Of a DNA stretch of 63,840 bases, positions 1-9,711 are shown piece by piece. How positions within the stretch are numbered: the stretch's first letter is position 1; every line of letters starts with the position of its first letter. The notes beneath the pieces were generated by a model. It saw nothing but the letters and a program-made list of their open reading frames with translations. It had not been told where the DNA came from and did no database searches. The stretch spans positions 1 to 63,840 of the forward strand of contig CAIRTQ010000052.1 of assembly GCA_903881545.1 (NCBI GenBank), written 5' to 3'. This DNA is from an uncultured Elusimicrobia bacterium. GTDB lineage: Bacteria > Elusimicrobiota > Elusimicrobia > UBA1565 > UBA9628. The translations under genes were made by a program, and so were the position numbers.

Positions 1-78
1 CAGCGGCGCAGCTACGGCCTACGCGACGAGGAGTACCTGCGCCTCAAAGTCCTCACCTGCATGCTCGATCCGATATGA
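1..78 (+). pseudogene. C-terminal end of an ISL3-like transposase (partial at window edge)
   Basis: Frame 1 is open from the window edge to TGA at 76-78 and reads QRRSYGLRDEEYLRLKVL followed by TCMLDPI. The pattern YG(F/L)R(D/N)xxYxRLK(I/V) just before the stop is how many ISL3-family (IS204/IS1001/IS1165) transposases end. Only 25 residues are visible, so completeness and activity cannot be judged. Marked as a partial element, not as proven decay. Confidence 0.55.
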
Positions 79-377
79 TTTCAGGTGAAAATCACCCACT
101 CGCTTTGGAGAAGACCCTCTTTAAACGAGGTCCCCAGTCATGCCGAAGGCATGGCTGGGGGCCTCGGCGCCGACAGTCCCGTCGGCGCCGTGTCGTTGTT
201 GTGCTTGGATTTGAAGCCACGACATCTGTTACGCGCTTCGTGCGCGTGACTTCGTCCCGGCCGATACGGCTGGCCGGGACGAAGTTCGTAAGGCTGGACC
301 AGCTAGAAGAGACCGCCAAGCAACGTCACCCTTGGAGCAGCCGGTCGGCCGGAATGCTTGGTCGGGGGCGCTTTCGT
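79..377. other. Hairpin-rich non-coding spacer downstream of the transposase end
   Basis: No credible gene lies between the transposase end and the stop of nadE. Several perfect inverted repeats are visible: CCCCAG...CTGGGG near 132-160 with an inner TCATGCC/GGCATGG, GGCGCCGAC/GTCGGCGCC near 164-190, and a 14-bp stem at 249-285. CCAAGCA near 316 and TGCTTGG near 355 form a longer-range inverted repeat. The right end of the insertion sequence should lie here, but I could not identify a terminal inverted repeat without its partner. Confidence 0.5.
249..285. repeat. 14-bp palindrome, intron-free relative of the group II intron target
   Basis: Left arm 249-262 (ACTTCGTCCCGGCC) pairs perfectly with 272-285 around a 9-nt loop GATACGGCT. 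Its reverse complement matches the palindrome at 19578-19613 almost base for base: arms differ only at a T/C position and the loop is AGCCGTATC versus AGCCGTAC. It could be a terminator stem or a REP-like dispersed element. Confidence 0.75.
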
Positions 378-2009
378 CTAGAAACTGCCGCGAGCTACCG
401 GCATGCGCCGTCCCGCGCCGAACGCCTTAGGCGATATCTTCAAGGTCGGCGCCGCCTGCCGCCGCTTGTACTCGCTGCGGTCGATGCGCTTGAGGACGTC
501 CCGCACCAAAGCCTTTGAGAAGCCCTGGCGCACGATCTCGGCCGCGCTCTTGCCCTCTTCCACGTAGGCCTGCAGGATGCCGTCGAGCTTCTCGTATTCC
601 GGCAGGTCGTCCTGGTCCTTCTGCTTGGGCTTGAGCTCCGCCGAGGGCGCCTTGTCGATGGAGTTCTGCGGGATCACGGCGCCGTCGCGATTCAAGTGCC
701 GCGCCAAGGCGTACACCGTGGTTTTGGGCAAGTCCGCGATGACGGCCAGGCCTCCGCACATGTCGCCGTAAAGGGTGCAATAGCCGACGGACAACTCGGA
801 CTTGTTGCCGGTGGAGAGCACGATCCCCCCTTCCTTATTAGTCAAGGCCATCAGCAGGCTGCCCCGGATGCGCGCCTGGATGTTCTGCTCCGCCAAGCCC
901 ACCTCCGCCTGGAGCGGCCAGCCTAGAGCGCGTAGATACGACTCGTACATCTTCGTGATCGGGATCCGCAGGAAACGGATGCCCAGGTTGCGCGCCAGGG
1001 CCTCGGCATCCGCCAGGCTGCCCGGCGAAGAGTAGAGGGAAGGCATGGCCACGCCGGTCACCGCCTTTGGGCCCAGGGCCCGCGCCGCCAGGGCGCAGAC
1101 CACCGCTGAATCGATGCCGCCCGAAAGGCCCACGACGGCCTTGGTCATCCCGCATTTGCGCAGGTAGTCGCGGATGCCCAACAGCAGTGCCGCCTCCACC
1201 TCTCCGATGTTGGAGAGTTCGTAGGCCGGCGCGCTCTTGGGCAGGCGCTCCGTGTCCACTATGACCAAGTCCTCGGCAAAGGCCGCGCCCCGCATCACCA
1301 CGCGGCCCCGGCTGTCGAGCACCAGACTGTGCCCGTCGAAGATCAGTTCGTCGTCGCCGCCCACCAGGTTGCAATAGAGCAAAGGCAGGCCTGCGCGCCG
1401 GGCATGCTGGCCCAGCAGCTTCTCGCGCAATCCGCTCTTGTCCTGCTCGAAGGGCGATGCCGCCATGTTGATGAGCAATTCCGCGCCCGCGCGCGCCTGC
1501 GCGGCCACCGGGTCGTGGCGGTAGAGTTGCTGCGGCCGGCCCGGGGCTTGGCTCCAGGCATCCTCGCAGATGGTGAGTCCGATGCGCAGGCCACCGAAGC
1601 GCAGCAGGGCGTTGCCGGCGGCCGGTTCGAAATAGCGGCGCTCGTCGAAGACGTCGTAGGTCGGCAGGAGGGATTTGGAGCGCAGGGCCTTGACGCGGCC
1701 GCGGTGCAGCAAGGCCGCGGAGTTGAGGATGGGCTTGCCCAGCGGCTTGGGGTTGAGCACGGTGCAGCCCACGATCAGGCCCATCTCGCCGGAGGATTTC
1801 GCCAGGTCCTTCAAGGCGGCCTCGCCGGCGTCGAGGAAATCTCGGTCTTCCCACAGGTCGAGGGCTGGGTAGCCGCCCAGCGTCTGTTCGGGAAAGACGA
1901 CGAGCTCGGCACCCGCGGCTTGGGCGCGGGCGGCGGCCTCCCGGACGCGGCCCGCGTTGCCCGGGATGTCGCCTACGGTGGTGTCGATCTGGGCGAGGGC
2001 TATCCGCAT
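378..2009 (-). CDS. nadE: Glutamine-dependent NAD+ synthetase
   Basis: Makes NAD+ from deamido-NAD+, ATP and glutamine, the last step of NAD synthesis. 543 aa, the usual length of the two-domain form. The N-terminal nitrilase-like amidase domain (about 1-260) shows the catalytic Glu in FPEQTLGGYP (Glu41), a Lys in KSLLPTYDVFDE and the nucleophile Cys in LTICEDAW. The C-terminal synthetase domain has the PP-loop SGGIDSAVV near residue 295 and STGNKSELSVGYCTLYGD. A TATAAT reads on the minus strand 9 nt before ATG, so the mRNA is probably leaderless. Divergent from the radical SAM gene, with only about 42 nt between the two starts. Confidence 0.96.
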   Translation of the reverse strand: MRIALAQIDTTVGDIPGNAGRVREAAARAQAAGAELVVFPEQTLGGYPALDLWEDRDFLDAGEAALKDLAKSSGEMGLIVGCTVLNPKPLGKPILNSAALLHRGRVKALRSKSLLPTYDVFDERRYFEPAAGNALLRFGGLRIGLTICEDAWSQAPGRPQQLYRHDPVAAQARAGAELLINMAASPFEQDKSGLREKLLGQHARRAGLPLLYCNLVGGDDELIFDGHSLVLDSRGRVVMRGAAFAEDLVIVDTERLPKSAPAYELSNIGEVEAALLLGIRDYLRKCGMTKAVVGLSGGIDSAVVCALAARALGPKAVTGVAMPSLYSSPGSLADAEALARNLGIRFLRIPITKMYESYLRALGWPLQAEVGLAEQNIQARIRGSLLMALTNKEGGIVLSTGNKSELSVGYCTLYGDMCGGLAVIADLPKTTVYALARHLNRDGAVIPQNSIDKAPSAELKPKQKDQDDLPEYEKLDGILQAYVEEGKSAAEIVRQGFSKALVRDVLKRIDRSEYKRRQAAPTLKISPKAFGAGRRMPVARGSF

Positions 2010-2018
2010 AGGTCGTGA

Positions 2019-2024
2019 ATTATA
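2019..2024 (-). promoter_or_regulatory. -10 box of nadE (TGGTATAAT)
   Basis: On the minus strand TGG-TATAAT is followed by 9 nt and the nadE ATG. This gives an extended -10 and a transcription start at or next to the start codon. No Shine-Dalgarno fits in the interval. Confidence 0.6.
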
Positions 2025-2037
2025 CCACTGTTTGAGT

Positions 2038-2043
2038 TATAAT
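2038..2043 (+). promoter_or_regulatory. -10 box of the radical SAM gene
   Basis: TATAAT at 2038-2043 ends 8 nt before the GTG start at 2052. It is back to back with the nadE promoter, so both genes share a very short divergent promoter region. Confidence 0.55.
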
Positions 2044-2051
2044 CTTTAAGC

Positions 2052-3326
2052 GTGAGCGACGAAGCCGGAGTCATCGAAAGTGGTCCCACCCTTCCCGCGT
2101 CCGGCCGGCGCGAACACTTGCTGAAGGAGTCGCGGGTGTTCTGCATGCTCCCTTGGACGCACCTGAGTCTGAGGTCCAACGGCGATGTCGTCCAATGCTG
2201 CAACGCGGGGAAGGTTTGCCTGGGCAACGTCGCAGAGTCGTCCCTGCGGGACCTTTGGAACTGCGAGCGGATGAAGCGGCTGCGCCTGAACATGCTCGCG
2301 GGGCGGAAGAGCCCGGAATGCGCGGTCTGCTACCGGGCGGACCAATGCGGCCTGACGACCTTGCGGAAATGGTCCAACGCAGAACTCCCGCATCACTTCG
2401 CGGTGGTGGAGCAGACCCGGCCAGACGGTTCCTTGGACCGTTTCAATCTCCCTTACTTGAGCCTGCGTTTTTCCAATACCTGCAATCTGCGCTGCCGGAC
2501 CTGCCGGCCGCAGGATAGCAGCAGCTGGCAGGAGGAGGCTCGGCTGCTGGGCGCGCCCGCGGTCAAGCCCGTGGTCAAGATGACGCCGGTCGACCGCGCG
2601 GCCGTGATGCGGATGGTGCGGGAACTCCTGCCGCAGGCCGAGATCATCCATTTCTCGGGCGGCGAGCCGCTGGTGATGGAGGAGCATCGGGAGATTCTGC
2701 AATACCTGGTCTCCGAGAAGCTGTTCCGGGTGCGGCTGGAATACAATACGAATTTCTCGGTCCTCTCCCACCAGGGCGCGGATTTCCCAAAGATGTGGGA
2801 GTGTTTCGAGCGGGTGGGCATATCGGCCAGCCTCGACGGCATGGGTCGCCGCGGTGAGTACCTGCGCAAGGGCCTGCTCTGGGATGCGGTGGTCGCCAAC
2901 CGTCGGCGTTTGGCCCAGGTCTGTCCCCGGGTGGATTTCATCGTCTGGGCGCTGCTCAGCGCCATGAACGCCTGGCATCTGCCGGACTTCCACGCCCAAT
3001 GGTGGGCCGAGGGCCTGCTGGCGTACCACCATTTTCAGATTAATCCGCTCTATTATCCGCGGGAGTATTGTGCACAGGCCTTGCCCTCTCGGCTGAAGAA
3101 GGCGGTAATCAAAAAATATGAAAAGCACATCGTGCAGACCGCGCGGGAGTCGGGGGACGCTCCGGCATTCGAGGCGGCCGTGAAATTCATGCGCGCCCAG
3201 AACCGCTCGGCGCTGCTGCCGGAGTTCCGCCGCCGGACGCTGGCGCTCGACGCCTTGCGCGGCGAGCGCTTTGAGGAAGTGTTTCCAGAATGCGCCGAGT
3301 TGGTGGCGCAAGCGGGTGCCGTATGA
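2052..3326 (+). CDS. Twitch-domain radical SAM protein
   Basis: 424 aa with a GTG start. The N-terminal part (about 35-110) has a twitch/SPASM-like cysteine block: FCMLPWTHLSLRSNG, then QCCN, then CAVC. The radical SAM signature CNLRCRTC (CX3CX2C, the SAM-binding [4Fe-4S] cluster) follows near residue 143 and FSGGEPL near 202. An auxiliary cluster placed before the radical core is the arrangement called twitch-domain radical SAM proteins. Substrate is unknown: there is no peptide precursor, and the partner downstream, sharing ATGA, is a PilZ protein. Transcribed from its own -10 just upstream of the start. Confidence 0.8.
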   Translation: MSDEAGVIESGPTLPASGRREHLLKESRVFCMLPWTHLSLRSNGDVVQCCNAGKVCLGNVAESSLRDLWNCERMKRLRLNMLAGRKSPECAVCYRADQCGLTTLRKWSNAELPHHFAVVEQTRPDGSLDRFNLPYLSLRFSNTCNLRCRTCRPQDSSSWQEEARLLGAPAVKPVVKMTPVDRAAVMRMVRELLPQAEIIHFSGGEPLVMEEHREILQYLVSEKLFRVRLEYNTNFSVLSHQGADFPKMWECFERVGISASLDGMGRRGEYLRKGLLWDAVVANRRRLAQVCPRVDFIVWALLSAMNAWHLPDFHAQWWAEGLLAYHHFQINPLYYPREYCAQALPSRLKKAVIKKYEKHIVQTARESGDAPAFEAAVKFMRAQNRSALLPEFRRRTLALDALRGERFEEVFPECAELVAQAGAV

Positions 3327-3838
3327 GCGCGGAACCGTCCCGCGTCCGCCGCAGGCACTCGCGATTCCTCATCGATCTGCCCCTGACTCTCTGGGACTCG
3401 CACCACCGCCTTATCGACAGCGGGGCCTCGGCCCATGATGTGACCCCGGATGGCTTCGGCTTCGAGTCGCGCGCCGACATCAAGCACCGCATCCTGGTGT
3501 ATTTCGAGCTGCGGCTGCCGGATTCGGGAAGCGTTTCCGGCGCGGCCCGCCTGGCGTGGCACCGGCAGACCGAGCAGGGCGACTGGGCCGGAGCCAAGAT
3601 AGTGGACATCTCGCGGGCGGACCGCCGCCGGATCATCGAGGTCATCCACGGGCCGAGCTATAACTGGAGAGGGCTGGCGACCCGCGGGCTCATCGCCCTG
3701 GCGCTCGTCGCCGGGGGCTTTGGGGCCCAGTCCCTCCTTGACCACGGCGGCGATTTGCTGCCGGCCTCTCCGTGGCTGGCCGTCGCGGCCGCGGCGGCCG
3801 TGGCCGCCGTGTTCAATTCCGTCGTCCCGGAAGACTAA
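3323..3838 (+). CDS. PilZ-domain protein with C-terminal membrane segments
   Basis: 171 aa from ATG at 3323, which overlaps the previous stop (ATGA). RRRHSRF near residues 8-14 fits the PilZ RxxxR arm and DVTPDGFGF fits the D/NxSxxG half of the c-di-GMP site, with Thr in place of Ser. After about residue 115 two hydrophobic stretches (GLIALALVAGGFGAQSLL and WLAVAAAAAVAAVF) look like membrane helices, so this is probably a membrane-anchored c-di-GMP sensor. It ends in a CTAA shared with the convergent gene. An in-frame start at 3290 would intrude 37 nt into the radical SAM gene and is less likely. Confidence 0.72.
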   Translation: MSAEPSRVRRRHSRFLIDLPLTLWDSHHRLIDSGASAHDVTPDGFGFESRADIKHRILVYFELRLPDSGSVSGAARLAWHRQTEQGDWAGAKIVDISRADRRRIIEVIHGPSYNWRGLATRGLIALALVAGGFGAQSLLDHGGDLLPASPWLAVAAAAAVAAVFNSVVPED

Positions 3839-5349
3839 GGCGGCAGGATCAGCTTCTCGGGAGCGCGCGGCTTGGGCCGTCGCGGCATGGCGTCCTCCTC
3901 CATGCGCTCCAGGACTTCGCCGCTGCGCGCGTCGAAGAGCCACGCGCCGTCGCCGGGAGTGATCATGGCCGCGCGGCTGCCATCCGCGTTGTAGGTGATC
4001 TGCGTTCCCGTGCCGGGGTGGATGAGCCCTTCGGACCGCTTCTGGCTGAAGAAGCGGTAGCCCCAGACCTCTCCCTGATGCAGCATGAACCACACGCCGT
4101 CGCTCTGCCACCACCAATGGCCCTGGTGCCAGAGCCAGGTCGGCTGGCCCGGCGCGGTGTAAGCCCACCATTTGCCCGAGGACTTCTTAAGCCATAGCCA
4201 GCCTCCGCCCGTTGCGCTGCCCCAGGCCGCGCCCGCGTGATAAAGGGGCGGCTCTCCCTCATGCCAGTGTCCCTCGGTCTCGCCGCAGCCGGCTATCTCT
4301 TCGGAGGGCGGCCGCATGGTCTCGACCGCCTCGGCCTGCGCCGGCGCCAGCTTCAGGGGCTTGCCGTCCGGGCCGGTCTCGGGCATAAGCTCCGCCAAGC
4401 CGCGCAGGTTCGGGGGCTTGGCCTTGAGCTTCGGGGGCCGGATGGCCTCCATGCCCCGGAGCTTATTCAGGAGCACGGGCTTGAATCGCGGCGGCTTGCG
4501 CTTTGCGGCTTTGGATCCTTTCCCCTCGCCCTTGGTTTTGCGCGCCGCCAGCTTCGGCCTACGCGCGGCTAGCTTGGATTTGCGCTTGGTGGGCCGGCGT
4601 TTGGCCCCCCCTTTGCGCCCGCTCTTGGGCTCGCTTTCGTCCGCGCCGACGCCATGCCGGCGGCGGGAAGTCGAGCCTGAAGAGCCTGCCGAACGCGGGC
4701 GCGCGCTTGTCGTCCTCTTGGCTCCGGCTGCGGCCGTCCCGGCCTTGCCGCTCTTGCCGTTCGTCTCGACCCGGCGTAAAAAATCGCGCGCAGCAGGGGC
4801 GGTGCTCGATGCGGACAAGGCTCCGGCTCCCGGCCGCCGGGCTGGCGCCGGCCGCCTGGGTTTGGAGTGATGACGCTCGGCTAAAAGGTTTCCATAAGGC
4901 GCGGTTCGGCTGGGGGCGGGCCAGCCGAGTCCGCTGCCGCCTCCGAAGGAGGCAGGACGGTGCCGCGGCGCCGGCATCCGCAAGTCCGGTGTCGTCATGG
5001 GTCCGCGTGCGGACGGTAAGGGGGCCTGAGGAGATGGCTCGGCGCCTCCGCCGGATTCTTGCCTGCGCGCGCCGACGATAGTGCGCCGTAGAGTGCGGGC
5101 GCGCTTCCCTTCGGCGCTGGCGCTCCCCGCGATGACTTCCTCCTCTTGTGGCGCGGCGTCGGCGTCCGGCTCCGCGGCAGGCTGCCGTATCGGATCCGCG
5201 GGTTGGGCCGGGGCAGTGTCCGCGCTGGGAGCCGCGGCGACGGACTCCGGCGGCGACAGCCGGCACTCCGGTTCCGGGACCCCTCCGGTCGGCAAGCGCA
5301 CGGCGGTGCCGACCGTGCCCAGGAAGGCGGCGCAGGCCAAAGTCGTCAT
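3835..5349 (-). CDS. Secreted basic, Trp-rich protein of unknown function
   Basis: About 504 aa from ATG at 5349; a start at 5373 adds 8 residues before the hydrophobic N-terminus TTLACAAFLGTVGTAV, which resembles a signal peptide. Residues about 30-200 are Pro/Ala/Glu-rich, residues about 200-300 are a Lys/Arg-rich low-complexity tract (KRKSKLAARRPKLAARKTKG), and residues about 360-450 hold many Trp in phased blocks (GHWHEGEPP, GGGWLWLKKSSGKWW, TWLWHQGHWWWQSDGVW, GEVWGYRFF). The tail has DGSRAAMITPGDGAWLFDARSGEV. I recognise no family; a wall, polymer or nucleic-acid binding role is possible. Stop codons overlap those of the convergent PilZ gene. Confidence 0.6.
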   Translation of the reverse strand: MTTLACAAFLGTVGTAVRLPTGGVPEPECRLSPPESVAAAPSADTAPAQPADPIRQPAAEPDADAAPQEEEVIAGSASAEGKRARTLRRTIVGARRQESGGGAEPSPQAPLPSARGPMTTPDLRMPAPRHRPASFGGGSGLGWPAPSRTAPYGNLLAERHHSKPRRPAPARRPGAGALSASSTAPAARDFLRRVETNGKSGKAGTAAAGAKRTTSARPRSAGSSGSTSRRRHGVGADESEPKSGRKGGAKRRPTKRKSKLAARRPKLAARKTKGEGKGSKAAKRKPPRFKPVLLNKLRGMEAIRPPKLKAKPPNLRGLAELMPETGPDGKPLKLAPAQAEAVETMRPPSEEIAGCGETEGHWHEGEPPLYHAGAAWGSATGGGWLWLKKSSGKWWAYTAPGQPTWLWHQGHWWWQSDGVWFMLHQGEVWGYRFFSQKRSEGLIHPGTGTQITYNADGSRAAMITPGDGAWLFDARSGEVLERMEEDAMPRRPKPRAPEKLILPP

Positions 5350-5497
5350 CCGGCTGATTTCGGGGCAGTGCATAGCTTCAAGGACAGTCTGCCCCGGCCA
5401 GTGCTAGGCGAGAAGGGTCGGGGGGCCTAGGCGATCGGTTCCAAGCGGCCGTTGCGGACTGGGCCGCTTGGCCTGGCTGGCGGCCGGTCGTAAATCC

Positions 5498-5503
5498 TAT
5501 AAT
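5498..5503 (+). promoter_or_regulatory. -10 box of the RmlD-like gene, fixes its start
   Basis: TATAAT at 5498-5503 overlaps an upstream ATG at 5502, so that ATG would lie in the promoter. The next in-frame ATG at 5514 is 10 nt after the box and directly precedes the Rossmann strand. Confidence 0.55.
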
Positions 5504-5513
5504 GAAGCGCTTC

Positions 5514-6428
5514 ATGGAAAAGATCCTGGTCGTGGGCGGAGCCGGCTTGGTGGGCGATGCCTTGGTGCGGGCCTGGGAGAAGCGCGGGGTTCAGGTTCTG
5601 GCCGCGGACTGCTGCCCGGAGCTGGGACCGGGCATGATCCGTCTGGACATGCGGGACGAGAACGAGGTCCGCGCGGTCCTGGCGCAGGTCGGGCCTGGCG
5701 TCGTGGCCGTGCCCGCGGCCAACCCGCACGTGGACTACTGCGAACTGCATCCCGAGGAGACCCGCCGTGTCAACGTCGCCGGAACCCTGAACCTGGCGCG
5801 CGCCTGCCGGGAGCACGGCGCCCGGATGATCTTCTATTCCTCGGACTATGTCTTCGACGGCTGCCGCGGGGCCTACGGCGAGGATGACGCGGTCTGCCCG
5901 CTCAACGAGTACGGGCACCAGAAGGCCGAGGCCGAGGCCGGGGTCCTGGCCGCCGACGCGCGCAACCTTGTCATCCGCACGGCCTCGGTCTACGGTTGGC
6001 AGATCGCCCCCAAGAATTTTGCACTCCAAGTCATGCGCAAGCTGGCCGCGGGCGAGAGCCTGCAGGCCGCCTGCGACGCGCGGGGCAGCCCAACCTATGT
6101 CGAGAACCTTGCGGAGGTCACCGTCGAGCTCGCGGCCTGCGGCGCCGCCGGCGTCTTCCATGTGGTGGGCGCCGACCATCTCCTGAGGCACGAGTTCGCG
6201 CTCCTCGTGGCCCGGGCCTTCGGCCTCGCCGAGGCGCTGCTGCATCCTGTATCCTGCGCGCAGTTCCGCGGCGTGGCCCCCCGGCCCCGTGACGCCGTCC
6301 TGCGCACCGGCAAGGCGCAAGCCGTCGTGGCCATCCCCCTGCTGGGGGCGCGCGCGGGGCTGGAGCGGATGCGCGCCTTCGAAAAGGAATGGCGCGCGCA
6401 CGCGGCGGCTCGTTTGGCCCCGATTTGA
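5514..6428 (+). CDS. RmlD-like NAD(P)-dependent sugar-nucleotide reductase (SDR)
   Basis: 304 aa from ATG 5514. Extended short-chain dehydrogenase: GGAGLVG near residue 8 is the nucleotide-binding GxxGxxG loop, YSSDYVFDG near 105 is the strand typical of dTDP-4-dehydrorhamnose reductases, and YGHQK supplies the catalytic YxxxK. GSPTYVENLAE fits the RmlD substrate region. Likely reduces a nucleotide-linked 4-keto sugar, or acts as the related MAT2B-type protein. No other rhamnose genes are next to it, so the substrate is not fixed. The upstream -10 suggests a monocistronic, leaderless transcript. Confidence 0.82.
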   Translation: MEKILVVGGAGLVGDALVRAWEKRGVQVLAADCCPELGPGMIRLDMRDENEVRAVLAQVGPGVVAVPAANPHVDYCELHPEETRRVNVAGTLNLARACREHGARMIFYSSDYVFDGCRGAYGEDDAVCPLNEYGHQKAEAEAGVLAADARNLVIRTASVYGWQIAPKNFALQVMRKLAAGESLQAACDARGSPTYVENLAEVTVELAACGAAGVFHVVGADHLLRHEFALLVARAFGLAEALLHPVSCAQFRGVAPRPRDAVLRTGKAQAVVAIPLLGARAGLERMRAFEKEWRAHAAARLAPI

Positions 6429-6464
6429 GCGGTGGCGTGAAAGGCGTGTTCTGGCGCCCTGGAA

Positions 6465-6475
6465 TTTGGTATCAT
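6465..6475 (+). promoter_or_regulatory. Extended -10 promoter of the rpsB operon
   Basis: TTTGGTATCAT at 6465-6475 has TGG before TATCAT. Transcription from here gives a leader of about 65 nt before rpsB, with GGAGG about 13 nt before the ATG. The same 11-mer pattern recurs before other genes in the window. Confidence 0.55.
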
Positions 6476-6546
6476 TTCGGACTTGCGGGATTCGGCGCGG
6501 CCGATTTGTCGCAAACATCAGGACTTACGGAGGATAAGCACATCGG

Positions 6547-7472
6547 ATGATCAACGTATCCATGAAGGCTATGTTGGAGGCCGGCGTCCATTTCGGCCAT
6601 CAGACCCGGCGTTGGAACCCGAAGATGGGTCGGTTCATCTTCGGCGAGCGCAATAACATCCACATCATCGACCTGCAGAAGACGGTCAAGGAACTCAAGA
6701 AGGTTTACGGTTGGGTCCGCGACCAGGCCGCCCAGGGCAAGACCTTCCTGTTCGTAGGCACCAAGAAGCAGGCGCAGGAGATCTTGCGAGTCGAGGCGAA
6801 GCGCTGCGGCGCGGCCTACGTCTGCGACAAGTGGCTTGGCGGAACTCTTACTAATTTCGCGACCATCCGCCGGTCCGTCAAGCGGCTGGAGGAGTTGGAG
6901 AGATGGCAGAGCGACGGCATCCTCGCCGTGATGCCTAAGAAAGACGCCGCCCGCGCTTCCAAGGAGATGGCGCGCATGCTCAAGGTGCTGACCGGCATCC
7001 GCGGCCTGACCAAGCTCCCCGACGCGATGTTCGTCGTGGACCCGGTGGAAGAGGATCTCGCCGTGGCCGAGGCCCGGCGCCTGAAGATCCCCATCGCGGC
7101 CGTCTGCGACACGGACTGCGATCCGGACCTTATTGGTCATCCCATCCCGGGCAACGATGATGCGGCCCGATCCATCAAGCTCTTCTGCGGTCTGATCGCT
7201 GACGCCGTGGTTGAGGGCAACACGGCCTGCGCGGCGGCCAAGAACGCCTCCACCGTGGCCGAGGCCGAGGCGGCCATGCTGGCCTCCGGCGAGGTTGCCG
7301 CGGACGGCACGACTGTTGTCGCGGCGGTGCCGGCCGAGGAGCCCGTCGAGGAAGGCCTGGCGGCCTGGGAGAAGGAGATGCGTCCCCCCGTCGCGGCCAA
7401 GGCCAAGCCTAAGCCCAAACCCATGGGCCGCACCAAGGGCCGGGCCCTGGCCGAAATCTCCGAGGAAATTGA

Positions 7473-7476
<4 letters not shown>
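6547..7476 (+). CDS. rpsB: 30S ribosomal protein S2
   Basis: Starts [19 protein letters not shown] after a short lead and contains [27 protein letters not shown] and [11 protein letters not shown], all S2 hallmarks. 309 aa against about 240 in E. coli. The extra length is a C-terminal Ala/Glu/Pro/Lys-rich tail after about residue 230 that ends in a basic [15 protein letters not shown] stretch. First gene of the rpsB-tsf-pyrH-frr series and overlaps tsf by ATGA. Confidence 0.97.
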
Positions 7477-9037
<1,561 letters not shown>

Positions 9038-9042
9038 CACCT

Positions 9043-9615
9043 ATGCCCAACGCGGAATCGGTCAATGGAGTCGTGACGAAGATGGATGAGGCCATGAAGG
9101 ATCGCCTGGCCCGCCTGGATCGGGATTTCTCTGGCCTGCGCACCGGCCGCGCCAACCCTATGCTTCTGGAAGGCGTCAAGGTGGAGTACTACGGCCAGCA
9201 GGTCCCCTTGAAGCAGGTCGCCGCGGTCTCCGTTCCGGAGGCCCGGGTCATGGAAGTCCGGCCCTGGGATCCCTCGGTGCTCAAGGAGCTGGAAAAATCC
9301 CTGTCCAAGGCGGACCTGGGCAGCCAGCCCATGAATGACGGCAAGATCATCCGCATCAGCCTGCCGGCCATGAACGAGGATCGTCGCAAGGAATTGGTCA
9401 AGGTCGTCAAGCGCATGGGCGAGGAGTGCAAGGTCGGCCTGCGCGGCGACCGGCACGATGCCATCGAGAAGCTTAAGAAGGCGGAGAAGGCCAAGGAGAT
9501 CAGCGAGGACGACCTCAAGCTCCTGGAGGCCAAGGTTCAGAAGAGCATCGATTTGTTTGTAAAGCAGGTCGACGCCGCCGCCGCCGCCAAAGAGAAGGAA
9601 ATCATCACCGTTTGA
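9043..9615 (+). CDS. frr: Ribosome recycling factor
   Basis: 190 aa from ATG 9043, five bases after the pyrH stop, with GGAG 8 nt upstream. LRTGRANPMLLEGVKVEYYG, VRPWDPSVLKELEKSL and LPAMNEDRRKELVKVVKRM are diagnostic. Frees ribosomes from mRNA after termination together with EF-G. A longer reading to 8932 would run inside pyrH and is not used. Confidence 0.97.
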   Translation: MPNAESVNGVVTKMDEAMKDRLARLDRDFSGLRTGRANPMLLEGVKVEYYGQQVPLKQVAAVSVPEARVMEVRPWDPSVLKELEKSLSKADLGSQPMNDGKIIRISLPAMNEDRRKELVKVVKRMGEECKVGLRGDRHDAIEKLKKAEKAKEISEDDLKLLEAKVQKSIDLFVKQVDAAAAAKEKEIITV

Positions 9616-9627
9616 TCGCCGTTGCGC

Positions 9628-9675
9628 GCGGGCGGTCCGCAGGACCGCCCGCAACCGCCGGCCAAAGGCCGGCGG
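9628..9675. repeat. Two tandem perfect GC-rich hairpins between frr and cdsA
   Basis: First stem: 11 bp, GCGGGCGGTCC/GGACCGCCCGC, with loop GCA (9628-9652). Second stem: 9 bp, CCGCCGGCC/GGCCGGCGG, with loop AAA (9655-9675). A T5 run follows at 9681-9685 after ATTCCG. The pair may terminate the ribosomal part of the operon, act as a processing or stability element, or be a REP-like unit. Confidence 0.6.
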
Positions 9676-9711
9676 ATTCCGTTTTTCTCCGTTTATAAAG
9701 GAACTCCTCTG

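Noticed and set aside
75-518. 147-residue open frame across the hairpin region and the end of nadE
   Set aside because: Arg-rich, low-information translation that runs antisense into nadE; it reflects GC-rich inverted repeats, not a gene.
3053-4171. Minus-strand 372-residue frame over the radical SAM and PilZ genes
   Set aside because: Antisense to two well-supported genes and without recognisable motifs.
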